A DNA stretch of 64,000 nucleotides, from contig NZ_FOIB01000003.1 of the NCBI RefSeq assembly GCF_900111765.1, positions 868,001-932,000 on the forward strand, in the 5' to 3' direction. The position numbers and the translations under genes were made by a program. The notes beneath the pieces are model-generated. The model was not told the origin of the DNA and ran no database searches. It saw only the letters and a list, made by a program, of their open reading frames with translations. Below, piece after piece: positions 26,685-36,311 of this stretch (positions within the stretch are counted from its first letter, which is position 1; every line of letters begins with the position of its first letter). This stretch comes from Myxococcus fulvus (GTDB lineage Bacteria; Myxococcota; Myxococcia; Myxococcales; Myxococcaceae).

Positions 26685-29102
26685 CTACTGCACGCCCGCG
26701 ACGCCGAGCAGGCTCAGCACCTCGAGCCCCAGGCGCTTGCGCGGATGCGGGTCCACGGGCGCCTGTCCCGGCATGACACCCGACGCCGGACCGATGCACG
26801 CCGGGCAGCCCTCTTCACACGCGCAGGACTCCAGCAGTCGCCGCGCGCGCACGAGCAGCTCGTCGCGCTGGTCATACAGCCGCGCCGCCAGCCCCACGCC
26901 GCCAGGGATGTTGTCGTAGAGGAAGATGGTCGGATCGAACCCCACCCCGCCATCCTTGCGAGGCGGCCCGTCCGCGTCATCGCGGCTGCCCAGCGTCTTG
27001 CCGATGTCCCGAGGATCGATCATCAACCCCACGCACGCCACCGTGCGCAGCGCCGTGGCGATGCCTCGCAGCGCGTCGATGACCGCGGGCCGGGGCGCCT
27101 TCATCGAGCGCACCACCGACTCCGGCACCGTCAGCCACAGCGCCGTGGTGTGCATCTGCATCTCCGGCAGCGCCACCTCGCCGTAACCCACGTTCTCATG
27201 CGTGTGGTACTTGATCTTCTTGTACCCCACCACCTTCTCGATGACGCTCACCTCGCCCATGCCGGCCTGGAGCGACGGGCCCACGGGCGCCCCCTGGTCC
27301 TCCTGGATGACATTCACGCGCACGTACGTCATCGCGTCCGTGAAGTAGTCCGGCGCCACCTTGCGCACGAAGGCCTTGTGGTTCTCGTAGTCGAACTGCT
27401 CGACCTGATACTGCTCGGCCTCGTGCTGATAGATGGCCTGCTCGTGCAACATCGTGTGCGCCGAGCGGAAGTCCATCTCCGCCAGCGTGCGGTCCGTGCC
27501 GCGCTCGATGATGACCACGTTGTCCCAGCCCACGCTGCGCAGTGACACGTGGTTCGCCGGATACGCATCCGAGGACCAGTGGAACACGCGCCGGCCACCC
27601 TCCCCCGCCGTCGGATGCACCACCTGGTGCTGCGCCAGGAACCCCAGCGCCTCCGCCGTCGACTCCGCCGGCACGTCGCCGAAGGCCTCGCCCTCCTCGA
27701 ACGGCAGCTCGAACGACGCGCACTTGAGGTGCTGGACGAGGATCTCCACGTTGTCCGGGTCGATGCGCGCGTGCTCCACCGGCGCACCGATGAGGAAGCG
27801 CGGGTCCGCAGCCATGTACTGGTCCAGCGGCGCGCTCGACGTCACCAGCAACGCCAGGCTCCCCGCGCCACGACGTCCCGCGCGGCCGAAGCGCTGCATC
27901 AGCGCCGCCACCGAGCCCGGGTACCCCGCGCATACCACCGCGTCCAGCGAGCCGATGTCGATGCCCAGCTCCAGCGCGTTCGTCGCGACGACACACCGCA
28001 CGTCCCCCGCGCGCAGCGCCGCCTCCGTCGCCCGCCGCGTCCCCGGCAGATAGCCGCCCCGGTAGCCCTGGATGCGCGACGGATCCAGCTTCTCCTCGAC
28101 GAACCGGTCGCGCAGGTACTTGAGCATCACCTCGATGTTGTTGCGCGACTGTCCGAACAGCAGCGTGGACACGCCCGCGCGCACCAGGTCCGACGTCAGC
28201 CGCACCGCCGTCTTGAGATAGCTGGCGCGGATGCCCAGCTCCGCGTTGACCACGGGCGGGTTGAACACCATCACCCGCCGCTCCCCCGCCGGCGCTCCGC
28301 TCTCCGCCACCAGCTCCACGTCACACCCGAGCATCCGCCGCGCGTGCGCCTGCGGATTGCCGATGGTCGCCGACGCCGCGATGAACACCGGGTCCGAGCC
28401 ATGGAAGCGCGCCACCCGACGCAGCCGGCGCAGCACGTTCGCCAGGTGCGAGCCGAAGACGCCCCGATACGTGTGCAGCTCGTCGATGACCACGTAGCGC
28501 AGGTTGGAGAACAAACGAGCCCAGCTCGCGTGGTGCGGGAGGATGCCCGTGTGGAGCATGTCGGGGTTGGTGAGCAGCACGCCCCCGCGCTCCCGGGCGG
28601 CGCGGCGTGCGTCCGCCGGTGTGTCCCCGTCGAAGGTGATCGCGCCGTGCGTCAGCCCGGCCTCACGCATGAAGGCCCGGAGCGACTCCTCCTGATCTCT
28701 CGACAGCGCCTTGGTGGGGAACAGGTAGAGGGCGCGCGCCTGGGGCTCCCGGGCGAAGCGATCCAACAGCGGCAGGTTGTAGCAGAGGCTCTTGCCCGAG
28801 GCGGTGGGCGTGGCGATGACCAGGTTCCTGCCGGCGCGGGCCAGGCGGAAGGCCTCGGCCTGGTGGGAGAAGAGCTGCTCGACGCCTCGCTGGCGGAGCG
28901 CCTCGCGCACCTGGGGGGCCACGTCCTCGGGGATGGGCGCGAACGAGCCGACCCGGGCGGGGGTGGCCTCGTCGAGCGAGAAGCAGGGCGACAGGCCCCG
29001 GTCCGCCTTCCATTGCTGGAGCACGGAGTCCAACCCCCGGGGGGCGTTCCACGGGGTGCGACGCGGGCCACCAAAGGCCCCTTCTTCCTTCTCGAACTTC
29101 AT
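26685..29102 (-). CDS. mrfA: DExH-box helicase with DUF1998 zinc domain, MrfA (YprA)-like
   Basis: An 805-aa superfamily 2 helicase. Motifs in order: ATPTASGKS (Walker A, about 97-105), VIDELHTY (DExH), ASATIGNP (III), LLFGQSRNNIEVM (IV), ATNALELGIDIG (V) and QRFGRAGRRG (VI). A large DUF1998/MZB-type C-terminal region ends in a four-cysteine cluster, SCACEEGCPACIG, the zinc site known in MrfA. ATG 29102 is preferred over the longer open frame to 29159. It forms an operon with mrfB. In B. subtilis the pair repairs mitomycin C adducts, and the same role is inferred here. Confidence 0.9.
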   Translation of the reverse strand: MKFEKEEGAFGGPRRTPWNAPRGLDSVLQQWKADRGLSPCFSLDEATPARVGSFAPIPEDVAPQVREALRQRGVEQLFSHQAEAFRLARAGRNLVIATPTASGKSLCYNLPLLDRFAREPQARALYLFPTKALSRDQEESLRAFMREAGLTHGAITFDGDTPADARRAARERGGVLLTNPDMLHTGILPHHASWARLFSNLRYVVIDELHTYRGVFGSHLANVLRRLRRVARFHGSDPVFIAASATIGNPQAHARRMLGCDVELVAESGAPAGERRVMVFNPPVVNAELGIRASYLKTAVRLTSDLVRAGVSTLLFGQSRNNIEVMLKYLRDRFVEEKLDPSRIQGYRGGYLPGTRRATEAALRAGDVRCVVATNALELGIDIGSLDAVVCAGYPGSVAALMQRFGRAGRRGAGSLALLVTSSAPLDQYMAADPRFLIGAPVEHARIDPDNVEILVQHLKCASFELPFEEGEAFGDVPAESTAEALGFLAQHQVVHPTAGEGGRRVFHWSSDAYPANHVSLRSVGWDNVVIIERGTDRTLAEMDFRSAHTMLHEQAIYQHEAEQYQVEQFDYENHKAFVRKVAPDYFTDAMTYVRVNVIQEDQGAPVGPSLQAGMGEVSVIEKVVGYKKIKYHTHENVGYGEVALPEMQMHTTALWLTVPESVVRSMKAPRPAVIDALRGIATALRTVACVGLMIDPRDIGKTLGSRDDADGPPRKDGGVGFDPTIFLYDNIPGGVGLAARLYDQRDELLVRARRLLESCACEEGCPACIGPASGVMPGQAPVDPHPRKRLGLEVLSLLGVAGVQ

Positions 29103-29191
29103 GGGTGGGGCACTGTACAGGTGTGTACCGGGCCGGACAACGCGAACACAGTCGCGCACGCCGGACGGGGCTCGGCTAGGTTCCCGCGCCC

Positions 29192-30439
29192 GTGGCCCTC
29201 GCCATCTTCCTGTTCACCTACGTCTTCATCGCCGGCGCCCGGCTCCCCTTCCTCAAGCTCGACCGCCCCGGAGGCGCGCTGCTCGGCGCGGTCCTCATGG
29301 TGGTGTTCGGCGTCGTCTCGCCCGCGGAGGTCTTCAATCACAGCGAGGCCACCGCCAGGCACGCCATCGACGCGGACACCATCGTCCTGCTGCTCGGGAT
29401 GATGCTGCTGGCCGCGTACATGTCCCAGGCCGCCGTCTTCCGCACGGCCGGCGCCTGGGCGGTACGGCGCGCCCGCACGCCCCGCCTGTTGTTGATTGCC
29501 GTGACGTTCATCTCCGCGGTGCTGTCCGCATTCCTGGTCAACGACACGGTGTGCTTGATGCTCACGCCGCTGGTGCTCGCGACCGTGGATGACGCGAAGC
29601 TGCCGCCCGTGCCGTACCTGCTCGCGGTGTGCATGGGCAGCAACAGCGGATCGGTGGCCACCTTCACCGGCAACCCGCAGAACATGCTCATCCAGGGCGC
29701 GTCGGGAATCTCGTACGCGAGCTTCGCGGCGTACATGGCCGTGCCCGCGCTCCTGTCCACCGTCATCGTCGCCGCCGCGCTGGTGTACCTCTTCCGCAAC
29801 GAGCTGAGCACGAAGCGCTTCGAGCCCCAGCCGCCACCGCCGCCCGTGGACCGCTGGCTCCTGGTGCTGACGCTCACGGTGACGGCGGGGGTCATCGTGG
29901 CCTTCTTCGCGGGGCTGCCCATGAGCTGGAGCGCGCTGGCCGGCGCCGCGCTCGTCATGGCGCTGTCCCGTCGTGAGCCGCGCGAGGCGCTCGAGCGCGT
30001 GGACTGGGTGCTGCTCTTGTTCTTCGCCAGCCTCTTCGTCGTGGTCTACGGCGTGAACAAGCACGGGTGGGCGGAGGAGATCCGCCTCATCTTCGCGCCG
30101 CTGATGGCGGGGCCGCAGTGGCGGGAGACGCTGGGCTTCGCGGGGCTGACGCTGGTGGCGTCCAACCTGTTCAGCAACGTGCCCTTCGTCATGCTCGCGC
30201 GCTCGTGGGTGCCCACGCTGCAGAACGTGGAGCTGGGCTGGCACGTGCTCGCCCTGGGCTCCACGCTGGCCGGCAACCTCACGCTCGTCGGCAGCGTCGC
30301 CAACCTCATCGTCTTCGAGGCGGCGCGCGGCAAGGTGGACATGTCCTTCATGCGCTACCTGCGCGTGGGGCTGCCCGTGACGCTCGTCAGCTTCGTGGTG
30401 GGAATCGCGGTGCTCCTCGCGGAGCACGCCCTGTTCTGA
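29192..30439 (+). CDS. SLC13/ArsB-type anion transporter
   Basis: A 415-aa polytopic inner-membrane protein with about 11 hydrophobic segments and an internal duplication typical of the ion-transporter superfamily. The first re-entrant motif is FLVNDTVCLMLTPLVL, then GSNSGSVATFTGNPQNMLI; the second half repeats it with NLFSNVPFVMLA and GNLTLVGSVANLIVFE. These are ArsB/NhaD/SLC13 (CitMHS) features, for export of arsenite or uptake of dicarboxylates, sulfate or Na+/H+ exchange; the substrate is not decidable. The start is GTG 29192, divergent from mrfA with a short shared promoter region. Confidence 0.85.
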   Translation: MALAIFLFTYVFIAGARLPFLKLDRPGGALLGAVLMVVFGVVSPAEVFNHSEATARHAIDADTIVLLLGMMLLAAYMSQAAVFRTAGAWAVRRARTPRLLLIAVTFISAVLSAFLVNDTVCLMLTPLVLATVDDAKLPPVPYLLAVCMGSNSGSVATFTGNPQNMLIQGASGISYASFAAYMAVPALLSTVIVAAALVYLFRNELSTKRFEPQPPPPPVDRWLLVLTLTVTAGVIVAFFAGLPMSWSALAGAALVMALSRREPREALERVDWVLLLFFASLFVVVYGVNKHGWAEEIRLIFAPLMAGPQWRETLGFAGLTLVASNLFSNVPFVMLARSWVPTLQNVELGWHVLALGSTLAGNLTLVGSVANLIVFEAARGKVDMSFMRYLRVGLPVTLVSFVVGIAVLLAEHALF

Positions 30440-30440
30440 A

Positions 30441-31265
30441 TCAGGGGTCCGGGTCCGGCAGCTCGCCCGGGGGCAGCTCCGGGTCCGACGGCTTGGGCGG
30501 CTCGGCGAAGGTGGGCGTGGCGGCGTCGGGAGCGGCGGGGCCGGGAGGCGCCGCCACCGTGGGGCCGCCGCGACGGTCCTTGGGCGTGAGGTCCTTCACG
30601 AACTCGAGCGCCACCTGATCGAGCAGCGTGGTGAGCGCCTGGCGGAACAGGTCCGGGTTCTTCCCCACCTTGAACGGGTCCAGGTGCTCCGCGCCCGACT
30701 CCACCTGGTCCACCTCGAACGGGTGACGCCACACCTCCGAGCGCCCATCCAGGGTGAACATCCGGCCATAGCCGCGCAGGAAGGCGCCCGCGTGGCCCTT
30801 CTTGCTGCGCATGCCGTACTCCTGCACGACGAACTCGACGATGGTGTCCGCGCCCAGCGGCGTCACCAGGTCGTAGTCCGGCGCGTTCGCGGGGACCTCC
30901 TCCACCAGGAAGCTCTCCAGCACGGACGCCACGCGCGCGGGGTCCACCGTGTACGTCCACGGGGCCTCGCGAGGCAGCTGCGTCAGCGTGTTGACGCGCA
31001 GTCGCTCGGAAATCTCGAAGCGCGTCACCGCCTGCTGCAATTTCACGGTGAGCCGCCGGTCCGCCTCCACGGGCTCCAGCTTCTTGAGCTTGTCGCCGTA
31101 CGCGGAGTCTTCACGGAATACGAAGCTGCGAGGTCCCGCGCCGTCCTCGATGCGGGAGATGAAGGCGGGGCGGCGCACGCGGTCCAGGTCGGCGCCGGCG
31201 AGCCGCTGCGACGCACAGCCGGCGCAGAGCGCCAGCGCGATAAACGGAAGAAGGCTTCGCGTCAT
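30441..31265 (-). CDS. Hypothetical lipoprotein with acidic Pro-rich tail
   Basis: A 274-aa protein of no recognised family. The signal ends at lipobox LCAGC, anchoring it to a membrane. The mature part is predicted alpha/beta with the segment DYDLVTPLGADTIVEFVVQEYGMRS, reminiscent of proteins that assemble on envelope structures, then a Pro/Ala-rich tail of about 45 residues ending ELPDPDP. ATG 31265 is chosen because it gives a clean lipoprotein signal. Its stop lies 1 nt from the stop of the convergent transporter gene. Confidence 0.65.
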   Translation of the reverse strand: MTRSLLPFIALALCAGCASQRLAGADLDRVRRPAFISRIEDGAGPRSFVFREDSAYGDKLKKLEPVEADRRLTVKLQQAVTRFEISERLRVNTLTQLPREAPWTYTVDPARVASVLESFLVEEVPANAPDYDLVTPLGADTIVEFVVQEYGMRSKKGHAGAFLRGYGRMFTLDGRSEVWRHPFEVDQVESGAEHLDPFKVGKNPDLFRQALTTLLDQVALEFVKDLTPKDRRGGPTVAAPPGPAAPDAATPTFAEPPKPSDPELPPGELPDPDP

Positions 31266-31351
31266 GACCTGAGACTTACCCCATTGCGGGGCGGCCCGCC
31301 CCTTCCGGGCCCCTGGCGCCGCCCTGCCCTCCCGCCAAGCCGTCCGCTGGT

Positions 31352-32119
31352 ATGCTCCCGCGCGTGAATCCTTCCTCCGTGTCACCCCCTCCCCCCGGCC
31401 GTAAGCGCCGGCTCGGGGAAATCCTCATGGATGCGGGCCTCCTGACCGAGACCCAGCTCCGCTCCGCGCTGGCCGAGCAACGCAAGTGGGGAGGCCGCCT
31501 GGGCCTCACGCTGGTGCAGATGCGCTTCGTGGACGAGAGCTCCATGGTGCACGCCCTGTCGCGCCAGCTCTCCATCCCCACGGTGGACCTGGAGACCGTG
31601 ACGCCGTCCGCCACCGCGATGCAGGCGCTGCGCGCGGACATCGCCGAGCGCTACACGGTGTTCCCCACCGCCTACGAGCCGTCGAGCAAGCTGCTCACGG
31701 TGGCCACGTCGGACCCGACGAACGTGGAGTCGCTGCAGGAGTTGGCGTTCCACACGGGACAGCGGCTCCAGGTGGTGGTGGCCGCGGCCTCGTCCATCGA
31801 GCGGGCCATCCGCCGGCACTACCATGGGGAGATCACCTCCACGACGGCGTCGCCGCTGGCGTTCGGAATCGACGAGCAGACCTTCGAGCTGGCGCCTCCG
31901 TCCGAGGCGGACGTGGAGCTGATGCCCGCCCCGCGCGCGTCGGGCCCGTCGTCCGTCCGGGAGGGTGAACTCACGCAGCAGGTGGATGCCCTCACCCAGA
32001 AGGTGGCGGACCTGGAGCGCATGGTGGCGCAGCAGGCGCGCTCGCTGCGCGCCATGCTGGAGCTCCTGGAGACGCGGGGCCTCGTCACCCGCGACGACTA
32101 CCTCGCGAAGGTGCGCTGA
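31352..32119 (+). CDS. Orphan GspE-N/MshEN-domain protein with C-terminal coiled coil
   Basis: A 255-aa protein. Residues about 20-165 match the N-terminal domain of type II secretion/type IV pilus ATPases (LGEILMDAGLLTETQLRSAL, then GGRLGLTLVQMRFVDESSMV), a fold that in MshE binds c-di-GMP. There is no ATPase domain. A linker leads to a predicted coiled coil, VDALTQKVADLERMVAQQAR. Such orphan MshEN proteins are frequent in myxobacteria and could be c-di-GMP or pilus-machine adaptors (inference). The start may be ATG 31352 or GTG 31364; neither has a clear ribosome-binding site. Confidence 0.72.
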   Translation: MLPRVNPSSVSPPPPGRKRRLGEILMDAGLLTETQLRSALAEQRKWGGRLGLTLVQMRFVDESSMVHALSRQLSIPTVDLETVTPSATAMQALRADIAERYTVFPTAYEPSSKLLTVATSDPTNVESLQELAFHTGQRLQVVVAAASSIERAIRRHYHGEITSTTASPLAFGIDEQTFELAPPSEADVELMPAPRASGPSSVREGELTQQVDALTQKVADLERMVAQQARSLRAMLELLETRGLVTRDDYLAKVR

Positions 32120-32134
32120 GGGACGAGGCCCGGT

Positions 32135-34108
32135 TCAGACGAGGATGAGGTCCTCGTCGCCGTCCGGGGCGTCCACGCCAAGCACCTGCTCCGTGCGGCG
32201 GAGGCGCTCGTCGCTCAGCTCGGAGATGAGCACGAGGATTTGAGGGTGGCTGGAGATGAGCGCGTCGAAGTCGGCGCGCGGCAGGCGCAGGAGCGTGGTG
32301 TGCCGCCCCGCCGTCACGGTGGCCGTGGCGGGCGTCTTCTGGAGCAGGGAGATTTCGCCGAACAGGTCTCCCTCCTTCAGTCGCGTGAGCAGGTGCCCGT
32401 CCTTGTGCACCTCCACCTCGCCCGAGAGCAGGACGTAGAGCCCGTCCGTCTGGTCCCCGTCGCGGATGATGACGTCACCGCGCTCGACGTCGCGGGCGCG
32501 GAAGCGCTCCACCAGCGTGCGCCGGTCCTTCCGGTTGAAGGGCCGGAAGAGCGCGGAGGTGTTCATCACGTTGGTGAGCAGACGCTGCCGGACGAACTTC
32601 TTCAGGGCCGCGGCCACCTGCGGATGGCTCCGGGAGAGCGAGGCCAGGACGGGCGCGGAGATCTCCAGGAGCTGCGTGTCCTCGGAGGCGGCCTCGACGG
32701 AGGCGGTGCGCGGCGCTCCGGAGAGGATGGCCATCTCGCCGAAGAACGCGCCGCCTTCGAGCACGGCCAGCTCCACGCGGCGCTCCGCGTCCATCCGGAA
32801 GACGCGGGCCTGGCCCTCGCAGATGACGTAGAAGGCGTCGCCGTGGCTGCCCTGCTCGATGATGCGCTCACCCGCGCTGAAGCGGCGCAGCGGGCAGCGC
32901 TCGAACAGCTCGATGAAGGCGTCGCGAGGCAGGTCCGAGAACAGCGGGATGGTCGGCAGCGCGTCCAGTGAGGGCGCGTCGGTGATGACCTCCTCGGTGA
33001 GGCTGAAGACCTCCTCCTCGTCGCTGACGGAGGCGCTCTCGGCCCGCTGATTCAGGCCGGCCTGGGCCGCGAGCTCCACCGCGTGCAGCAGGGAGTCCGC
33101 TTCGAGTTCCAGCTCGGTGAAGGACGACGGGCGCGGCATCACCGCGCGCAGGGATGCGCCCAGTTCGCGGGACACCTCGCGGAACGGAACGGCGGTGGCG
33201 CCCGCGGGGGGCGTCACGTCCGCGCGGCGCGGGCGCAGGCCCGGAGGCGCCGAGGGCGGATCGATGACCGTGGGCGTCGGCGGGAGGCCGGGCTCCATCG
33301 CCTGTGCATCGCCGATGGGCGAGGACAACGCCTTCCACTTCCCGCTCACGGGGGACTTCGTCGCGGGCGCAGGTGGCGAGGGTGGCGTGATTCGCTGCGT
33401 GGTGCGCGGCGCGAGCCCTGGAGGCAGTGTGCTCGTCGCGCTTGCCGTGGGCGGCGCACTCGGCTCGGGCTCTCCCACCACGACGTCGAAGCCTTCGTCC
33501 TCGGATGCGGTGCTCGTGGGGGCGAGGCCCGCTTCGGCCAATCCGGTGCTCGACGGCTCGACCCCAGCCTGGGAGGACGGTGCCTCGTCAGGGTGAGGGG
33601 TGGGCTCGGCCTCCTGCCCCACGCTCACGGAATGGACGACGACCTCCTCCGAACTCGAGGTCGTGGAGGACGTCTCGACGGAGAGCTCGAGTTCGTCCGA
33701 CACGGGTTGCGGAGACGGCGCGGGGCGCTCGGGAGGCGGTGGCTCGGAGAGCGCGCTGCCCATGGGCCCGCGGGCCCGGGCACCCACGGGCGTGCCGCGT
33801 CGCGCGTAGAGGTTCGCCAGCATCTGCTGGACGCCCTGGTGGCTCGGGTCCAGCTCGAGGATGAGCTTGCTCGCGGCGATGGCGCGCGGGAGGAAGCCCT
33901 CCTTCGCGAAGCCCTCGGCGGCGGACTGGTACGCGGCGACGGCGCGCTCGCGCTCCCCCGCCTTCGCCCAGGCGTCACCCATGCGCAGGCGCGACTGGTG
34001 GTCCTTCGGGTCGAGCTTGCAGAAGTCCTCGTACAGCTCGGCCGCCTTGGAGAAGCGCCCCTTGGTGAAGGCCGCGGCGGCGCTGTCCTTGAGCTTGCGT
34101 GCTTCCAT
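32135..34108 (-). CDS. TPR protein with two cyclic-nucleotide-binding domains
   Basis: A 657-aa cytoplasmic protein. Three TPR-like repeats occupy residues about 1-105 (AAELYEDFCKLDPKD, AVAAYQSAAEGFAKEG). A long Pro/Ser/Thr/Glu-rich linker follows (about 110-370), then two cNMP-binding domains with phosphate-cassette motifs FGEMAILSGAPRTASV and FGEISLLQKTPATATV. There is no DNA-binding or kinase domain, so it is not a CRP-type regulator but a possible cyclic-nucleotide-controlled scaffold. Its ATG shares one base with the stop of the HEAT lipoprotein gene (TAATG at 34106-34110), so the two are translationally coupled. Confidence 0.84.
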   Translation of the reverse strand: MEARKLKDSAAAAFTKGRFSKAAELYEDFCKLDPKDHQSRLRMGDAWAKAGERERAVAAYQSAAEGFAKEGFLPRAIAASKLILELDPSHQGVQQMLANLYARRGTPVGARARGPMGSALSEPPPPERPAPSPQPVSDELELSVETSSTTSSSEEVVVHSVSVGQEAEPTPHPDEAPSSQAGVEPSSTGLAEAGLAPTSTASEDEGFDVVVGEPEPSAPPTASATSTLPPGLAPRTTQRITPPSPPAPATKSPVSGKWKALSSPIGDAQAMEPGLPPTPTVIDPPSAPPGLRPRRADVTPPAGATAVPFREVSRELGASLRAVMPRPSSFTELELEADSLLHAVELAAQAGLNQRAESASVSDEEEVFSLTEEVITDAPSLDALPTIPLFSDLPRDAFIELFERCPLRRFSAGERIIEQGSHGDAFYVICEGQARVFRMDAERRVELAVLEGGAFFGEMAILSGAPRTASVEAASEDTQLLEISAPVLASLSRSHPQVAAALKKFVRQRLLTNVMNTSALFRPFNRKDRRTLVERFRARDVERGDVIIRDGDQTDGLYVLLSGEVEVHKDGHLLTRLKEGDLFGEISLLQKTPATATVTAGRHTTLLRLPRADFDALISSHPQILVLISELSDERLRRTEQVLGVDAPDGDEDLILV

Positions 34109-36228
34109 TACCGAGCCCCCTCCGAAGCCGTGCCCCCCTTCGCCAGCGCCGCGCCCGCCGCGTCACGCACGGTCCGGAAGTAGTCGCTCTTGAGGGCATC
34201 GAGGAACTCGGAGTGCGTCGTCGCGCCCATGCGCTTGAGCGCCGTGGCCGCCGCCGCGCGAATCTCCGGCAGGTCGTGGAACAAGTCCCTCGCCACCACG
34301 TCGGCCGCCTGCACATCCCCGAGCGTCCCGAGCGCCAGCAGCACGTCGCGCCTGGCCACGCTGTTGGTCTCGTCGAGCGCCTTGATGAGCGTGGGCACCG
34401 CGTCCTTCGCCTGGATGCGCGCCAGCACCACCGCCGCGAGCGCCGCCTCCGGCCCACCCTCCTTCACCACGCCCTGGAGCACCGCCGACGCCGACGCCGG
34501 CACCCCGGGGCCCTTCGCCAGCGCGTCCAGCACCAGCAGCTTCTCGCCACCCATCTTCGGCAGCGCCTCCAGCAAGGCCACCTGCCCCGCCTCGCCCGAC
34601 TCGGCGAGCGCCTGCGCCAGCGTCTTCTGGAGATCCCTCTCGGGCTCGAAGATTCCCTCGCGAGCCACGGCCACGCCCTCGGCGCCCAGGCGCGTCAGGC
34701 CCACGAGCGCCGCCGTGCGCAGGGGGATGCTGGAGTCCTGGCTGTAGCCCTTGAGCAGCTCCAGGGCGCCCGGCGCGCGCAGGGTCCCCAGCGCGCGAAT
34801 CAGCGTCGCCAGCGGGACGAGCCGCTCGGCCTCCACGTCGTCGAACAGCTCGCTGGGCACGCGCGGCTTGACCACGGTGCGCCCCGCGTCCTTGGCCCGC
34901 TGCGCGTTGAGCGCCTTCACCCGCTCGAAGAGCGAGGCATGGCGGGACGCGCGCTCGTCATGCGGCGAGGCCGCGACGTGCGGAGAGGTCGTGGCGGAAG
35001 GGTCGAACCCGGCGCCGTATGTCTCGGGGAGCTTCTGGGTGACCCAGTCCGAGCGCAGCGCCTCGAGCCCCTTGGCCTCCTGCTCGTAGAGCTTCTGGAG
35101 CTGGGGCACGACGGCCGCGTCGCCCACCGCGGCCACGGCGTCCACCGCGAGCATGCGCAGGGTGGCATCGTTCTGGTTGAGCCACGGCGTGACCTTCGCG
35201 AGCAGCGGCTGGGCCACGGGGCCGAGCCCGGCGACGGCCTGGAGCCCGCTCGCGGCGGTGGCGGGGCGCGCCAGTCGCTCGCCGATGGGGTCCAACGGAC
35301 AGCCTCCGCGGGTGCGCATCGCCAGGGCCGCCGCGAGCGCGTCCGACGGGGCACCATCGAGCGCGACGGCGCACAGCGCGGTGTCGGTCTCCGGCGTGCG
35401 AGGGAAGGACAGGATGGCGTCGATGGCCAGCGGGCTCACCGCGCTCTTCTCCACGGCCACGGCCTGGAGACGGAGCGCGGCGGCGGGGTCCTGCAGCTTG
35501 CTCAGCGCGATGATGGCGGACTCGCGCAGCTCCGGGAAACTCTCGTCGAGCAGCAGCGCGATGTCGCCCACGGCCCGCTTGTCACCCGCGTCGCCCAGGC
35601 CGCGCACGGCGGCGGCGGCGAGGATGACCTGGCTGTCGCGGACCAGGGGCAGGAGCCGATTCACGGCCTCGGGGCGGCCACTCTTGCCCAGCTCCTCGGC
35701 GGCGCCGACGCGCTCGGGGAGCTCGCCCTCGGTGAGCGTGAGGAGGTTGCGGTCCCACTGGCCCTTGGCCTCGGCGGCCACGACTTCCGCCATGGCGCCC
35801 GGCACGTTCGCGTTCTTGAGGGCCTGGACGATGACCTGACGGGTGGTGCGGCCCCGGCGCCCGTACTGGAGCGTGAGGTAGGCCTTGGCCTTGTCGTTGC
35901 GCACCTTGGAGAGCGCCATGGCCGCGCGGCCCTGGACCTCCTCGTCGGAGTCCTCGAGCAGCTCGCCCAGCAGGTCGACGACGCGAGGATCCTGACTCTC
36001 GCCGAGCGCGACGGCCGCCTCCGCGCGGACGATGGACGCCAGGTCCTTGGCCGCGCGGGTGAAGAGAATCAGGTCATCGGGATTGCCCTGTCCGGCGAGC
36101 TTCTTCACCGCCAGGGCGCGGACCTCCGGTCGAGGACTCTGGAGGTCTGCGAGGAGCTGGTCCCGGCTCCCGTTGCAACCGAGGACCAGGGCCAGCATGA
36201 GGATGTAGGGGCGTGCGCCGGTTCGCAT
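34108..36228 (-). CDS. HEAT-repeat lipoprotein
   Basis: A 706-aa protein with a short lipoprotein signal (LVLGC, Cys about 18) and an almost continuous run of HEAT-type helical repeats. Typical units are RAEAAVALGESQDPRVVDLLGE, ILAAAAVRGLGDAGDKRAV and ARRDVLLALGTLGDVQAAD. The first repeats and last repeats match best; a charged segment near residues 390-460 interrupts them. It should be a membrane-tethered periplasmic scaffold. It is the upstream member of a one-base-overlap pair with the TPR-cNMP gene, which is striking because one product is exported and the other cytoplasmic. Confidence 0.84.
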   Translation of the reverse strand: MRTGARPYILMLALVLGCNGSRDQLLADLQSPRPEVRALAVKKLAGQGNPDDLILFTRAAKDLASIVRAEAAVALGESQDPRVVDLLGELLEDSDEEVQGRAAMALSKVRNDKAKAYLTLQYGRRGRTTRQVIVQALKNANVPGAMAEVVAAEAKGQWDRNLLTLTEGELPERVGAAEELGKSGRPEAVNRLLPLVRDSQVILAAAAVRGLGDAGDKRAVGDIALLLDESFPELRESAIIALSKLQDPAAALRLQAVAVEKSAVSPLAIDAILSFPRTPETDTALCAVALDGAPSDALAAALAMRTRGGCPLDPIGERLARPATAASGLQAVAGLGPVAQPLLAKVTPWLNQNDATLRMLAVDAVAAVGDAAVVPQLQKLYEQEAKGLEALRSDWVTQKLPETYGAGFDPSATTSPHVAASPHDERASRHASLFERVKALNAQRAKDAGRTVVKPRVPSELFDDVEAERLVPLATLIRALGTLRAPGALELLKGYSQDSSIPLRTAALVGLTRLGAEGVAVAREGIFEPERDLQKTLAQALAESGEAGQVALLEALPKMGGEKLLVLDALAKGPGVPASASAVLQGVVKEGGPEAALAAVVLARIQAKDAVPTLIKALDETNSVARRDVLLALGTLGDVQAADVVARDLFHDLPEIRAAAATALKRMGATTHSEFLDALKSDYFRTVRDAAGAALAKGGTASEGAR

Positions 36229-36311
36229 CGGTCTCCGCTGAGGGAAACGGTGGAAAAGTCGCGGGGGGTTATATCAACACCCCCCTTGTCGCCCAATCCG
36301 CCGTGTGGTCC

